A stretch of DNA of 64,000 nt from Geminicoccaceae bacterium (lineage in GTDB: Bacteria > Pseudomonadota > Alphaproteobacteria > Geminicoccales > Geminicoccaceae). Shown piece after piece: positions 8,555 to 19,255 of the stretch; the first letter of the stretch is position 1; the number at the start of each line of letters is the position of its first letter. The notes under the pieces were generated by a model. That model searched no databases. It saw only the letters and a list, made by a program, of their open reading frames with translations, and was not told the DNA's origin. Location of the stretch: assembly GCA_020638495.1 (NCBI GenBank), contig JACKIN010000005.1:62001-126000 (forward strand), given 5' to 3'. The position numbers and the translations under genes are program-made.

Positions 8555-10405
8555 TTATGCGCTCCTCGAGCGGAGCGCCGCCTGCATCGACTTGACCACG
8601 CCGAAGGCGTCCTTGAGGTAGCGCCGCTCGAGCGCCGAGAGCGAGGCCGGCGCCATGAAGTTGTCGGGCCTGTTGCCGTCGCGGACCTGGCGGGCCTGGT
8701 GCTCGAGGCGGATGCGCGAGATGAGGTCGTAGGCGTCGACCAGATCGCCGGCGCCGGCCTCGCTGAGCGAGCCCGCCGCGCGCGCCGCGATCAGCCGCTC
8801 GCGCGTGTTGACCTCCTCGATGCCGCCATCGAGCGCGTAGACCCGGGCGAGATCGACGATCGGCACGACGCCGCTGAGCTTGAGGTCGAGGGTGTTGCGA
8901 TGCTCGCCCGAGCGGATCAGGGCGAAGCCCTGAAAAAGGCTCAAGGGCGGCGCGTGCTTGAGCGAGTTGGCGATCATGTGCGCGCGGAAGATGCTGTTCT
9001 TGCGGGCCGCCTCCAGCGTCTCGCGCTGCAGCCCGGCGAAGAGCGCCGTCTCGCCGGCGATCGGCCTCAGATCGAACATCACCGAGGACAGCATCTGCGC
9101 CATCGGGTCCGGCTGGGCGATCCAGCCGCGGAAGTATTCGCGCCAGCGCCGGAGCGGCACGCGCCAGCGCGGGTTGGTCGCCATCATGTCGCCCGGGCAA
9201 TAATAGTAGCCGCAGGCATCGAGCCCGTCGGAGACGAAGCGGGCGAGCTCGGCGAAATAGGCCTCGTGCGCCTCGCTCGCATAGGCGTCGTCGAGGATCA
9301 GGCAGTTGTCCTGGTCGGAGAAGCCGGTCTGCTCGCGCCGGCCCTGGCTGCCGCAGGCGAGCCAGAGCCAGGGCACGGGCGCCGGCCCGAGCCTCGCCTC
9401 GGCGAGGACGAGGAGCCGCCTGGTCAGCGCATCGGTGATGCTGGTGACGAGCTGGCCCACCTTGAAGGCCTCGACCCCGGCACCGACGAGCTGGGCCAGG
9501 AACACCGGCACGTCGGCGATGACGGTGGCGAGCCGCGCGATCTCGGTCGCCTCGTTGATGTCGCCGATGAGGAAGGCCACCGAGATCGACTGGCGGCGGA
9601 TCAGGTTGGTGCGGGTCAGGATGCCGACGAGCTCGCCCTTGTCGACGATCGGCAGGTGCCCGATATGCCGCTCGCCCATGAGGAGCAGCGCATCGAAGAC
9701 GAGCGCCTCGGGCGGCAGGGCCAGGGGCTCGGCGGTCATCACCTCGGCCACCGGCGTCTCGGCCGAAAGGCCCCTCGCAACCACGCGGCCGGTGATGTCG
9801 CTGGTCGTCAGGAGGCCGACGAGACCTTTGGCGTCGGCCACCGGCAGGCAGGAGATGCCACGGTCGCGCATCAGCGCCGCCGCTGCCTGGACGGTGGCGG
9901 TCGGCGCCACGCTGACCGGCGACCTCGTCATGATGTCGCCGAGCTGGTTGGTGATCAGCGAATCCGCGGTGTCGGCGGCAAAGATCGGCTTGCGGTCGGC
10001 AGTGTCGCGCAACCGCTCGAAGAAATGGGCGAAATCGGGATAGGTCGCGAGCAGCTCGAGAAAGAACGCCTTCGGCAAGGCGAGGGCCCGCGTTTCGGCG
10101 CCCGCGACGGCGCGGTTCGGGCCGCTGCCGTCCCTCAGCATGCCGCGCGCGCCGATGCCCTCGCCGGGCGAGAAGCGGTTGAGCAGCTCGCCGTCGGGCG
10201 AGAGGACGTCGATCGCACCCTCGAGGACGATCGTGAACCTTGTGACCGGCTCACCCTTCTCGTAGAGCACGTCGCCCTGGCCGAAGGTCACGATCTCGCC
10301 GCCCGCCACCAGCCCGTCGAGCGCCTCGGGCGGCAAGAGGTCGAAGGGATGGTGCTGGGCCAGGAACGACCCGAGACCCTGCCCTATATCGACCGTGCCG
10401 GTCAT
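8555..10405 (-). CDS. cNMP-binding / CBS / DUF294 putative nucleotidyltransferase
   Basis: 616 aa. In order: a cyclic-nucleotide-binding-like domain (about 10-130; LPPEALDGLVAGGEI, VLYEKGEPVTRF), two CBS motifs (about 155-275; MTRSPVSVAPTATVQAAAAL and VMTAEPLALPPEALVFDALL), a DUF294 nucleotidyltransferase core with GSQGRREQTGFSDQDNCLI (GS-x-GRxE...DxD), and a helical substrate-binding C-terminus. The family resembles GlnD-type transferases but its substrate is unknown. It sits in the symporter operon behind a possible attenuator. The ATG at 10405 follows GGAG. Confidence 0.88.
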   Translation of the reverse strand: MTGTVDIGQGLGSFLAQHHPFDLLPPEALDGLVAGGEIVTFGQGDVLYEKGEPVTRFTIVLEGAIDVLSPDGELLNRFSPGEGIGARGMLRDGSGPNRAVAGAETRALALPKAFFLELLATYPDFAHFFERLRDTADRKPIFAADTADSLITNQLGDIMTRSPVSVAPTATVQAAAALMRDRGISCLPVADAKGLVGLLTTSDITGRVVARGLSAETPVAEVMTAEPLALPPEALVFDALLLMGERHIGHLPIVDKGELVGILTRTNLIRRQSISVAFLIGDINEATEIARLATVIADVPVFLAQLVGAGVEAFKVGQLVTSITDALTRRLLVLAEARLGPAPVPWLWLACGSQGRREQTGFSDQDNCLILDDAYASEAHEAYFAELARFVSDGLDACGYYYCPGDMMATNPRWRVPLRRWREYFRGWIAQPDPMAQMLSSVMFDLRPIAGETALFAGLQRETLEAARKNSIFRAHMIANSLKHAPPLSLFQGFALIRSGEHRNTLDLKLSGVVPIVDLARVYALDGGIEEVNTRERLIAARAAGSLSEAGAGDLVDAYDLISRIRLEHQARQVRDGNRPDNFMAPASLSALERRYLKDAFGVVKSMQAALRSRSA

Positions 10406-10413
10406 GCTGTCTC

Positions 10414-10453
10414 CGAAAAAGATGCGGACCCCGTCCAGATGGGCGGGGTCCGC
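10414..10453 (-). terminator. Intrinsic terminator/attenuator between symporter and CBS gene
   Basis: On the reverse strand a perfect 10-bp stem (arms 10444-10453 and 10424-10433, loop 10 bases) is followed by CATCTTTTTCGG, a five-T tract at 10416-10420. It lies 28 bases after the symporter stop. Its T tract ends about ten bases before the next start codon, so it overlaps that gene's leader. Confidence 0.75.
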
Positions 10454-10481
10454 GGATCACGTCAACCGAAGTGGCTGCCGA

Positions 10482-12257
<1,776 letters not shown>

Positions 12258-12285
12258 GTTCTGCTTTTCCCTCGTTCCGCCACGA

Positions 12286-12546
<261 letters not shown>

Positions 12547-12865
12547 GATGCCTCCTAGTCGTCTTTGCCTGCGGCAGATGGTGACCTGCGCCGTGCAGGT
12601 TTCGATCGGCCCATCGGCGTCTGCAGGCAAGTGTCGCGGCAGTCGATGACGGCGGAAACTGGTCTAAAGCGCGCAGGGGGCTGCCGGTACGCCCCGGCTG
12701 GCCGCGCCCCACGGGCCAAGCGGGGCGGGCGGGAAGGCCCCAGCGCCCCGCGAATGCCGTGAAACCGGGCGGATTCCGGCCCGCCTCGGACGGCGGGCAG
12801 CCTGCAACGCGGCAAAAAAACGCAGGCTGGACGATTTCCGCCGCGGACTCGGCGCCATTGGTGGC
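12547..12865. other. Intergenic region upstream of the symporter operon
   Basis: 319 bases without a credible gene. It must hold the leftward promoter of the DUF4212/symporter unit, but no convincing -35/-10 pair is visible. An 8-bp stem (12798-12805 with 12822-12829) encloses a 16-base loop with seven As and may end transcription of the CDP-alcohol phosphotransferase gene read leftward. As a terminator it is unorthodox, because the A/T run is in the loop. Confidence 0.5.
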
Positions 12866-13612
12866 TCAGGCGGTTTGCCGCCGGTCGAGCAGGCGGCGGA
12901 TATCGCGGCCGAAGGAGTGCAGCAGGATCAGGAGGCTGCCGGCGGCGAGCCAGGGCGCGACCCGGGCCAGTGGCGGCGCCAGGGTCATGACCAGCAGCAG
13001 CAGGGCCGTGCCGCAGGCCGCCCGACGCCATCGGCTCGGGGGCAGGGGCGCGGCGAGCCGCGGCCAGGCCAGACCGGCGGTCACGAAGGCCGGGCGGAGG
13101 AGGCCGATGGCCAGCACCCAGGGGGCGAGCCCGACGAACCGCCAGGCGCAGAGCGCAAGGACAATGGCGAGGAAGGTGTCGCTGGCCATGTCGAAGCGCG
13201 CGCCGAACGCGCTGGCCTCGCCCCGCCGCCGGGCGAGCCAGCCGTCGATCCCGTCGAGCGCCAGGGCCAGCGCCGCGAGCGCGAACACCGCCCATGCCGG
13301 CCGTGCGCCGAGCGGCAGGGGTTCCGGCCCCACCCACACGGCAGCGAGAAGGCACGCGGCGAGGTCGAGACGCAGAAGCGTGACGCCGTTGGCGAGGCCG
13401 AAGGGCCGGCGGTGGCCGTTGGCGTGCAACGTGGCCAGCACGCCCGAGGTGACCAGCCCGACCAGCAGCACGCCGGGCAACCACGGCAGGCCGCCGACCC
13501 GGGCCAGCGTCAGGGCGGCGATCGCTGCCGGCAGCAGCGAACCGCCGAGCGCCGCCGCATCCCGCCAGCCGCCGCGCCGTCCCGACCCGGCCACCGATCT
13601 TCCGACAGTCAT
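12866..13612 (-). CDS. CDP-alcohol phosphotransferase family membrane enzyme
   Basis: 248 aa from ATG 13612 (MTVGRSVAGSG), chosen for the GGACGCGGGG stretch before it; an in-frame ATG at 13663 is the alternative. It has about six membrane helices. The signature D-x2-DG-x2-AR-x8-G-x3-D-x3-D is complete in DGIDGWLARRRGEASAFGAR followed by FDMASD. The enzyme transfers a phospho-alcohol from a CDP carrier to an acceptor alcohol, making a phospholipid or polyol-phosphate head group in the inner membrane. The specific substrate is unknown. It lies beside acyltransferase, flippase and glycosyltransferase genes. Confidence 0.85.
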   Translation of the reverse strand: MTVGRSVAGSGRRGGWRDAAALGGSLLPAAIAALTLARVGGLPWLPGVLLVGLVTSGVLATLHANGHRRPFGLANGVTLLRLDLAACLLAAVWVGPEPLPLGARPAWAVFALAALALALDGIDGWLARRRGEASAFGARFDMASDTFLAIVLALCAWRFVGLAPWVLAIGLLRPAFVTAGLAWPRLAAPLPPSRWRRAACGTALLLLVMTLAPPLARVAPWLAAGSLLILLHSFGRDIRRLLDRRQTA

Positions 13613-13698
13613 GCCCCGCGTCCACCGGCCGCCCGCCCTCGCCGGCGGCGAGGGTGCAGCCATCAGGGGAAACCGGCAAGGCGGTGCCGGGCTCCCAT

Positions 13699-14226
13699 TC
13701 AGCGGCGGCGAAAAACGACCTTCGCCGGCGCGCCGCTGGCAATCACCCGGTCCGGCAGGCTGCCGGTGACGACCGAGCCGGGGCCGACGATCGTGTGATC
13801 GCCGATCACGGCGCCATCGGTGACCACCACATTGGCGCCGAGCCACACATCCTTGCCGATCCGGATGCCCTTGGAGACCAGCCCCTGCGTCTGGATCGGC
13901 GCGTCCAGCCGGTCGTAGCGGTAGTTGACGCCGACCAGCACGCTGTTGGGGCCGATCATCGTGTGATCGCCGATGCTGAGCCCGCCCTTGTGCGCATCGA
14001 TGAAGACGCCCGTGGCGATCGTCACCCGCTCGCCGATCTGCAGCGGGCCGTTGCTCGCCTTGATCTTGACGAAGGAGCTGATCTGGGTGCCGCGCCCGAT
14101 CGTCACGTTCGGAGAAACCTCAACCTCGGCGCGAGTGCTGATCTTGCATCCGAACTTGGCGAAGTAGTAGAGACTGACCACCGGCGCGGGGACGAGGAAG
14201 CGGCGGAGCGCAGTTGCGAGGTTCAT
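13699..14226 (-). CDS. Left-handed beta-helix (hexapeptide-repeat) acyltransferase
   Basis: 175 aa. Repeated hexapeptide turns run from about residue 35 to 165 (VSPNVTIGRGTQISSFVKIK, IGERVTIATGVFIDAHKG, IGDHTMIGPNSVLVG, IGKDVWLGANVVVTDGAVIG), ending in the usual SGAPAKVV cap. These enzymes O- or N-acetylate sugars using acetyl-CoA. ATG at 14226 is the natural start. It is divergent from the flippase-like gene at 14434 and probably modifies a sugar of the product made by this region. Confidence 0.87.
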   Translation of the reverse strand: MNLATALRRFLVPAPVVSLYYFAKFGCKISTRAEVEVSPNVTIGRGTQISSFVKIKASNGPLQIGERVTIATGVFIDAHKGGLSIGDHTMIGPNSVLVGVNYRYDRLDAPIQTQGLVSKGIRIGKDVWLGANVVVTDGAVIGDHTIVGPGSVVTGSLPDRVIASGAPAKVVFRRR

Positions 14227-14433
14227 GGGCGGACTCTTGCCATTGCCGGGTGGCCCATCGATAGTGGGGCCACAACGAGCCGACAAGATCGGGCGCCGCC
14301 GGCAGCACCGACCCGCCCCGGCCCTAAAGGGAGCACATCCGCATGAAGATGCCGGCGTGACCGTCCCCCTGAAGCGGGTCGCTCGCGTAGCCGTCGACGG
14401 GCCCCGGGAACGCCGGGCCCACGAGGCGCGCTC

Positions 14434-15432
14434 GTGAACCGGTCGATCTCCTTCGCGCTGAAGCTCGGCCTGGGATTGGGCATCCTCGCCCTGATCGTGT
14501 ATTTCGTGGATCTCGGCGACACCCTGCGCGCCCTGCACGGCGCCGATCCCGGCTGGCTGCTGCTCTCGCTTGCCTGCTACGTCTCGACGCGCGTGCTGAT
14601 GGGGGTGAAATGGTGGGTCCTGCTCGGCGGGCGCGGCGAGACCGTCTCCTATGCCACCGTGCAGCGGGCGCTCCTGCTTTCCGACTATCACGGGCTCCTC
14701 TTCCCCAACACGCTGGCGATCGATGCCCTGCGCGCGGTGCTGCTGCGCCACCACCCGCGCGGCTGGACCCACACCGCCGCCTCGATCGTCGCCGATCGGG
14801 TGATCAACATCGCCGTCGCCGCCCTGGTGGCTCTCCTGGCGCTGGCGGTCTCCACCCTCCTGGTGGCGCACCCGTTCACGCCGCGCGTCACCCTGGCGGT
14901 GCTCGCGATCTCCGGCTCGATCGTGGCGGCGGCGCTCGCGGTCGCCTCGCAGCGCCTCTTCGACCTGGTCATCACCGTGCTCCATGCCATCGCCGCGCAC
15001 GGACCGCTGAAGGGGGTGGTCGGCCGCGTCCTGCGCAAGCTCGGCGAGCTGCACGGCGCCATGCGCACGATGCTCACCAACCCGCAGGTCGTGGTGCAGG
15101 CCGTGCTGCTGGCCGTCCTGCTCGTGCTGATGCGCTGCCTCTCGGCCTATTTCGTCTTTCGCGCGATCGGCACGCCGGTCGGGTTCGGCTGGATCCTCAC
15201 GCTGATGCCGGTCATCACGACCATCGCGCTCCTGCCGCTGACGCTCTTCGGCCTCGGCCTGAAGGACGGCGCCTTCGTCTTCTTCTTCAGCGGCATCGGG
15301 GTCGCGGCGAGCGCCGCCCTCGCCGTGTCCTTCGTGACCTATGCGCTGATCATCGTCACGAGCGTCGTGCTCGGCCTGCTGGCGAGCGTCATCGGCCCGC
15401 CCTTGCCGGTCGCGGCCAAGGGCGAAGGCTAG
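14434..15432 (+). CDS. LPG-synthase TM / UPF0104 family integral membrane protein
   Basis: 332 aa, about eight membrane helices, GTG start. It belongs to the lysylphosphatidylglycerol synthetase transmembrane-region family (PF03706), which includes flippases and AglD-like proteins. LLSDYHGLLFPNTLAIDALR and SIVADRVINIAV are family-typical conserved loops. It lacks the soluble tRNA-dependent aminoacyl transferase half, so a lipid or glycolipid flippase role is the more likely reading. Its TAG stop is shared, as the palindrome CTAG, with the stop of the opposite-strand sulfotransferase. Confidence 0.85.
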   Translation: MNRSISFALKLGLGLGILALIVYFVDLGDTLRALHGADPGWLLLSLACYVSTRVLMGVKWWVLLGGRGETVSYATVQRALLLSDYHGLLFPNTLAIDALRAVLLRHHPRGWTHTAASIVADRVINIAVAALVALLALAVSTLLVAHPFTPRVTLAVLAISGSIVAAALAVASQRLFDLVITVLHAIAAHGPLKGVVGRVLRKLGELHGAMRTMLTNPQVVVQAVLLAVLLVLMRCLSAYFVFRAIGTPVGFGWILTLMPVITTIALLPLTLFGLGLKDGAFVFFFSGIGVAASAALAVSFVTYALIIVTSVVLGLLASVIGPPLPVAAKGEG

Positions 15433-16478
15433 GAACGCAGGGCCCGCCACAGCATCGAGGTGATCTTCGACGATTCGCTGCCGATGGTCGTGCCGGCCCG
15501 CTCCTCGCGCCGGGCCCGCCAGCTCGTGCGGAGCTTGTAGGGGACGTAGCGCAGCACATCGTGCAGCGCCTCGACGACCAGCCTCGGGCGGCCAGCGGTG
15601 GCGATGCGCTGGTAGCCGCTCTGCTCGATGCAGGCACCACCCAGGGCCTCGATCAATCCGACCTGGGCCGGCGTCAGACGCTGCTGCCAGGCGTCGACCG
15701 ACCGGCGATTGACCGGCTCCCCGACCCCGGCCTTCCAGGGCTCGCCCCTGACCACCCGGTCGGCCCGCCGATGGCCCGCGAGCATCTTCGCCGCGTAGTG
15801 GACGTCGATGAACCGGCAGATCCGCCGCAACTGCTGCTCGGTATCCTGGACGAGCGCCTCGTAGTGGACCTCCAGGTACCGTCCATCGCCCACCTTCTCG
15901 GTCGCCCTGAAGTCGAACGCGTAGATCATCTCGATCTTCCAGAGCAGCGTGTTGAAGATCACCGACGGCGAGGAGAACGGGTAGCGGACCCGGGAGGAGA
16001 TGGAATCCCTGGGATCGCGCAGGATGTGGACGACCCGCGCATCCGGAAAGAGCTCGACGATCTCGGCGAGATAGCGGACGTTGGTCGGTGTCTTCTCGCC
16101 GACGCGCCCGGCGCCGCGCAGCTCCGCGAACGCCTCGAGCAGCAGCCTGAAGAGCAGGCCGTAGGTCGGCCTCGGGGCTGTGGCGAGGCGGGGCAGGGCG
16201 AGATCGAGCGCCCTGTCGATGTCCGGCACGAACCGGCTGGCATGGCAGGTGAGAATGCCCTGGCGCAGAGGCTCGATCGCCCGGCGGTCGACGGGCTCGG
16301 GGATGGTCTCGCGCAGGCGCAGGATCTGATCGAAGAAGTGCAGCTCGCCGACCAGTGCTATATCCGGATGGGCATCGATCATCGACTGCAGGAGCGTCGT
16401 CCCGGAGCGGGCCGCGCCGACGACGAAGATCGGTCGAAGCCCCGTTTGCGGGTCGGCGCCAGGGGTGGTGCTGGTCAT
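15429..16478 (-). CDS. Sulfotransferase family protein
   Basis: 349 aa. The PAPS 5'-phosphosulfate loop is FVVGAARSGTTLLQSMIDAH (about 18-37), with the GELHFF segment after it. The 3'-phosphate-binding segment is DARVVHILRDPRDSISSRVR. PAPS-dependent sulfotransferases add sulfate to carbohydrate or lipid hydroxyls, and the neighbouring deacetylase and glycosyltransferase genes point to a sulfated glycan or glycolipid. No APS kinase is nearby. It is divergent from the deacetylase at 16529 and converges with the flippase-like gene. Confidence 0.88.
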   Translation of the reverse strand: MTSTTPGADPQTGLRPIFVVGAARSGTTLLQSMIDAHPDIALVGELHFFDQILRLRETIPEPVDRRAIEPLRQGILTCHASRFVPDIDRALDLALPRLATAPRPTYGLLFRLLLEAFAELRGAGRVGEKTPTNVRYLAEIVELFPDARVVHILRDPRDSISSRVRYPFSSPSVIFNTLLWKIEMIYAFDFRATEKVGDGRYLEVHYEALVQDTEQQLRRICRFIDVHYAAKMLAGHRRADRVVRGEPWKAGVGEPVNRRSVDAWQQRLTPAQVGLIEALGGACIEQSGYQRIATAGRPRLVVEALHDVLRYVPYKLRTSWRARREERAGTTIGSESSKITSMLWRALRS

Positions 16479-16528
16479 CGAGACGCCCTCCGGCAGGCAG
16501 TCGGCAGGAAGGGTGTCGGGGAAGGGTG

Positions 16529-17722
16529 ATGCCGGGGCGACTGAGGCGGGCGATCAGCGGCTATCTGCACGAATGGCAGGCGCTGCGCGGCTGCTATCCC
16601 GACTTCGTGCTGCGCGATGTCGATGCGCTGCCCAAGGGCGACGTTCCCGTCTTCACGTTCCATACGATCGAGCCCGAGCCGTTCGAGGCGCAGCTGCGCC
16701 ATCTCCGGCAGAACGGCTACCGGACCATCGACGGCGCCGCCCTGTTGCGGCATCTCGCCGGCCTCGCTCCGGCGCCGGAGCGCTCGGTCATGCTGACCAT
16801 CGACGACGGTCGCAAGAGTGTCTGGACGCACGGGCTCCCGCTGTTGCGGCGCTACGGCTTCCGGGCCACCGTGTTCCTCATCCCGGGCTATGTCCAGGAT
16901 GGGCAGGGCGTCGCCGCCAGCCTCGACGACGTCTGGGCCGGCAGGATCGCCGCGGCCGACCTCGCGATCGCCGATCCGGCGCTGATGAACTGGAACGAGA
17001 TCCGCGCGCTGCAGGCATCCGGCGTTATCGACTGCCAGTCGCACACGCGCTTTCACCATCGCGTGCCGATCGACACGGCACCCGGCGGCTTCATCGGCCC
17101 GACGACGCGGGACGCCTTCTTCGACCTGCCCTTGCCGAGCGGGGAGGAATGGCGGGTCGCCGGGCCCGGGACGGCCGGTGCCTACGGGATGCCGCTCTAT
17201 CCCTCGGCGTCGCTCATGCTCGCCCGGCCGCGCTATCATCCGCCGACCGCGGTCGTGGCGGCCTGCGTCGATCACGTGCGGCGCCAGGGTGGGGCGGCCT
17301 ATTTCGCCAGGCGGGACGCCGCGGCGCAACTGCGCCGGGTCCACGACGCGGCGAAGGCGGCGCACGGCCGGGGGCGGATGGAGAGCCCGGCCGAGGCGCT
17401 GGCCGCCATCGCCGAGGATCTGGCGGGCTCGCGCGCCCTGATCGAAACGGCGCTCGGCGGCAAGCCCTGCACCCATCTCTGCTTCCCCTATACCGAAGGC
17501 ACGGCCGCAGCCGTCGAGCTGGCCCGTGAGGCCGGCTTCGAGGCGGCCTATTGGGGCGTGCTGCCGGATCGCCGGATCAACCGGCCCGGCGACGACCCGC
17601 TGCGGATCGTCCGGCTGAAGAACGACTACATCCACCGGCTGCCGGGCGCCGGCCGCCGCTCGCTCGGCCGGATCATGCTGGCAAAGGTCCACCGACGCCT
17701 CACGGGTGGCCCCATCCACTGA
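16529..17722 (+). CDS. Polysaccharide deacetylase (NodB-like, CE4)
   Basis: 397 aa from ATG 16529, preceded by GGGGAAGGG. The NodB motif 1 is TIDDGRKSVWTHGLPLL with the catalytic DD pair, followed by GFRATVFLIPGY. DCQSHTRFHHRVP provides the H-x3-H metal-binding part. The C-terminal half (CTHLCFPYTEGTAAAVELAR) completes the barrel. There is no obvious signal peptide, so it may act on cytoplasmic or membrane-attached intermediates. The product is a deacetylated amino sugar in a surface glycan, inferred from the family. Confidence 0.88.
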   Translation: MPGRLRRAISGYLHEWQALRGCYPDFVLRDVDALPKGDVPVFTFHTIEPEPFEAQLRHLRQNGYRTIDGAALLRHLAGLAPAPERSVMLTIDDGRKSVWTHGLPLLRRYGFRATVFLIPGYVQDGQGVAASLDDVWAGRIAAADLAIADPALMNWNEIRALQASGVIDCQSHTRFHHRVPIDTAPGGFIGPTTRDAFFDLPLPSGEEWRVAGPGTAGAYGMPLYPSASLMLARPRYHPPTAVVAACVDHVRRQGGAAYFARRDAAAQLRRVHDAAKAAHGRGRMESPAEALAAIAEDLAGSRALIETALGGKPCTHLCFPYTEGTAAAVELAREAGFEAAYWGVLPDRRINRPGDDPLRIVRLKNDYIHRLPGAGRRSLGRIMLAKVHRRLTGGPIH

Positions 17723-17728
17723 CCTGGC

Positions 17729-17859
17729 GCGCTTTCACGGTGACCGTGGACGAGGAAGGGCCATTGGACTGACCGGGGCGATCGGCGCGCAGCGTGGTCT
17801 ACCTGCGTGAGCACCGATCGTCCGCAGCCTGACGAAGTATCCGGTCATGGTGAAAGCGC
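17729..17859. repeat. Small element bounded by 18-bp imperfect inverted repeats
   Basis: GCGCTTTCAC (17729-17738) is the exact reverse complement of GTGAAAGCGC (17850-17859). The pairing extends inward for eight more bases with two mismatches (16 of 18 in all). It fills the gap between two convergent genes. It could be a REP- or MITE-like palindromic unit or a long stem acting as a bidirectional terminator. No second copy was seen in the window. Confidence 0.45.
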
Positions 17860-17860
17860 T

Positions 17861-18961
17861 CTAGACGAATCGGCGCACCAGGCGCCAGTAGCCGGCATAG
17901 AAGATGTCGAGCGCCCGCTTGACCCGGGCCCTCCAGCCATGGCGCTCGAGCAGCTCGGCACGGACGGTGATCGCCCCGCAGCCGAGAAAGGCGCTGTCGG
18001 GGACACGGCGGAAGGCGGCGACCTGCCGACGTTTCGCGCGCACCTGCGGGAGGCCGCGCAGCACGGCCAGATTGGCGCGCAGATAGGTGCCGAACTCGCC
18101 CTGCGCCAGGAGAAAGGCAGCCATCGCGAGCTCGTGGACGAGCAGCGCCGGGGCCAGCAGGAGCAGTGTGCGCAGCCGGTAGAGCCCGAGCATGACCAGC
18201 CAGCGGTTGCGGACCTGATAGAAGCCGGCGGAGAGCGCGCGGGGCGTGTAGTCGTGGAGCACCACGGCGCTCGGCACGACAAATGCCCGGTGCCCGGCAA
18301 TCAGCAGGCGCTGCACCAGCTCGCCGTCCTCGCGGCCGAAGACCAGATATTCGTCGAACCCGCCGACCTCGCGCCATGCCGCACCACGGATCAGCATGCA
18401 ACCGGCACCGAGGCCGGTGACCTCGTGCGTCGCGTCGGCCACGTCGCCGACCCGCCGGCCGCCATTGAGCTGCACGGCCTCGCCCAGGTAGTGAACGAGC
18501 GCGCCGTCGAACTGGATGCGCTGCGGATCGCTCAGGTAGACCACGCGGGCGCCGAAGGCCGCGGCCTCGGGCCGGGCCAGCGCTGCCTCGACCAGCCGCT
18601 GAAAGCAGCCGGGCGTGGGGATGCAGTCGTCGTCGAGAATCAGCGCCAGACCGTCGCCGGCGCGCTCGACGATGCGGTTGCGGGCGGGATTGGGGCCGTT
18701 GTTCTCGGCCAGCGCGATGAGCCCGACCGCCGGGAACTGCTCGGTGACCAGCTCCCGGGTCCGATCGGTCGAGGCATTGTCGGCGACCAGCACCGTGACC
18801 TGCGGGTAATCCTGGGCGTGGATTGCGGCCAGTGTCCGCTCGATGATCTCCTCGCTGTTGCACGTGACCACCCCGACGACGAGCGCCGGCAATCCCCGGC
18901 CTTCATCAGCACCTGTCGGCTGGTGTGCGGATGACTGCCCGCGCGCATCCGCCCTGGCCAC
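17861..18961 (-). CDS. Glycosyltransferase family 2
   Basis: 366 aa. The open frame extends far upstream, but GTG at 18961 is chosen because GGAGG lies five bases before it. The GT-A fold shows ALVVGVVTCNSEEIIERTLA, the nucleotide-sugar site VLVADNASTDRTRELV, DDDC as the metal-binding DxD-type motif (LALILDDDCIPTPGCF), and GGFDEYLVFGREDGEL (ED). Two C-terminal hydrophobic segments suggest membrane attachment. It adds one sugar to a lipid-linked or surface glycan acceptor. The next gene rightward is divergent. Confidence 0.9.
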   Translation of the reverse strand: MARADARGQSSAHQPTGADEGRGLPALVVGVVTCNSEEIIERTLAAIHAQDYPQVTVLVADNASTDRTRELVTEQFPAVGLIALAENNGPNPARNRIVERAGDGLALILDDDCIPTPGCFQRLVEAALARPEAAAFGARVVYLSDPQRIQFDGALVHYLGEAVQLNGGRRVGDVADATHEVTGLGAGCMLIRGAAWREVGGFDEYLVFGREDGELVQRLLIAGHRAFVVPSAVVLHDYTPRALSAGFYQVRNRWLVMLGLYRLRTLLLLAPALLVHELAMAAFLLAQGEFGTYLRANLAVLRGLPQVRAKRRQVAAFRRVPDSAFLGCGAITVRAELLERHGWRARVKRALDIFYAGYWRLVRRFV

Positions 18962-19255
18962 ATTTCCCTCCCGGTCGTAAGCAATATCGAGCGTCACATC
19001 GCATTTTGCCCGCGATTGAATCCTGTCATGAGGGCCGGGGTCACGCACCCACGCGGACGCGATCCTCGATCCCTTCACGACTACCATTGGGTACACTTCC
19101 CGCCGAATGACCGGGACTTGCGTCCCTGTTGCAACGCTGCCTGGTCGGGCCACCGCACGCCGGCCCCGCCGCCCGCGGGCTTGGCGGCGACCGCGGAACC
19201 CGCTAGGCAGCCGGGACAGCCACCGCCTGCGGCCGTCCTCCACCGGAGGCCACGT

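Noticed and set aside
15429..15432. Possible fusion or readthrough of the flippase-like and sulfotransferase genes
   Set aside because: They are on opposite strands and merely share the CTAG palindrome as stop codons.
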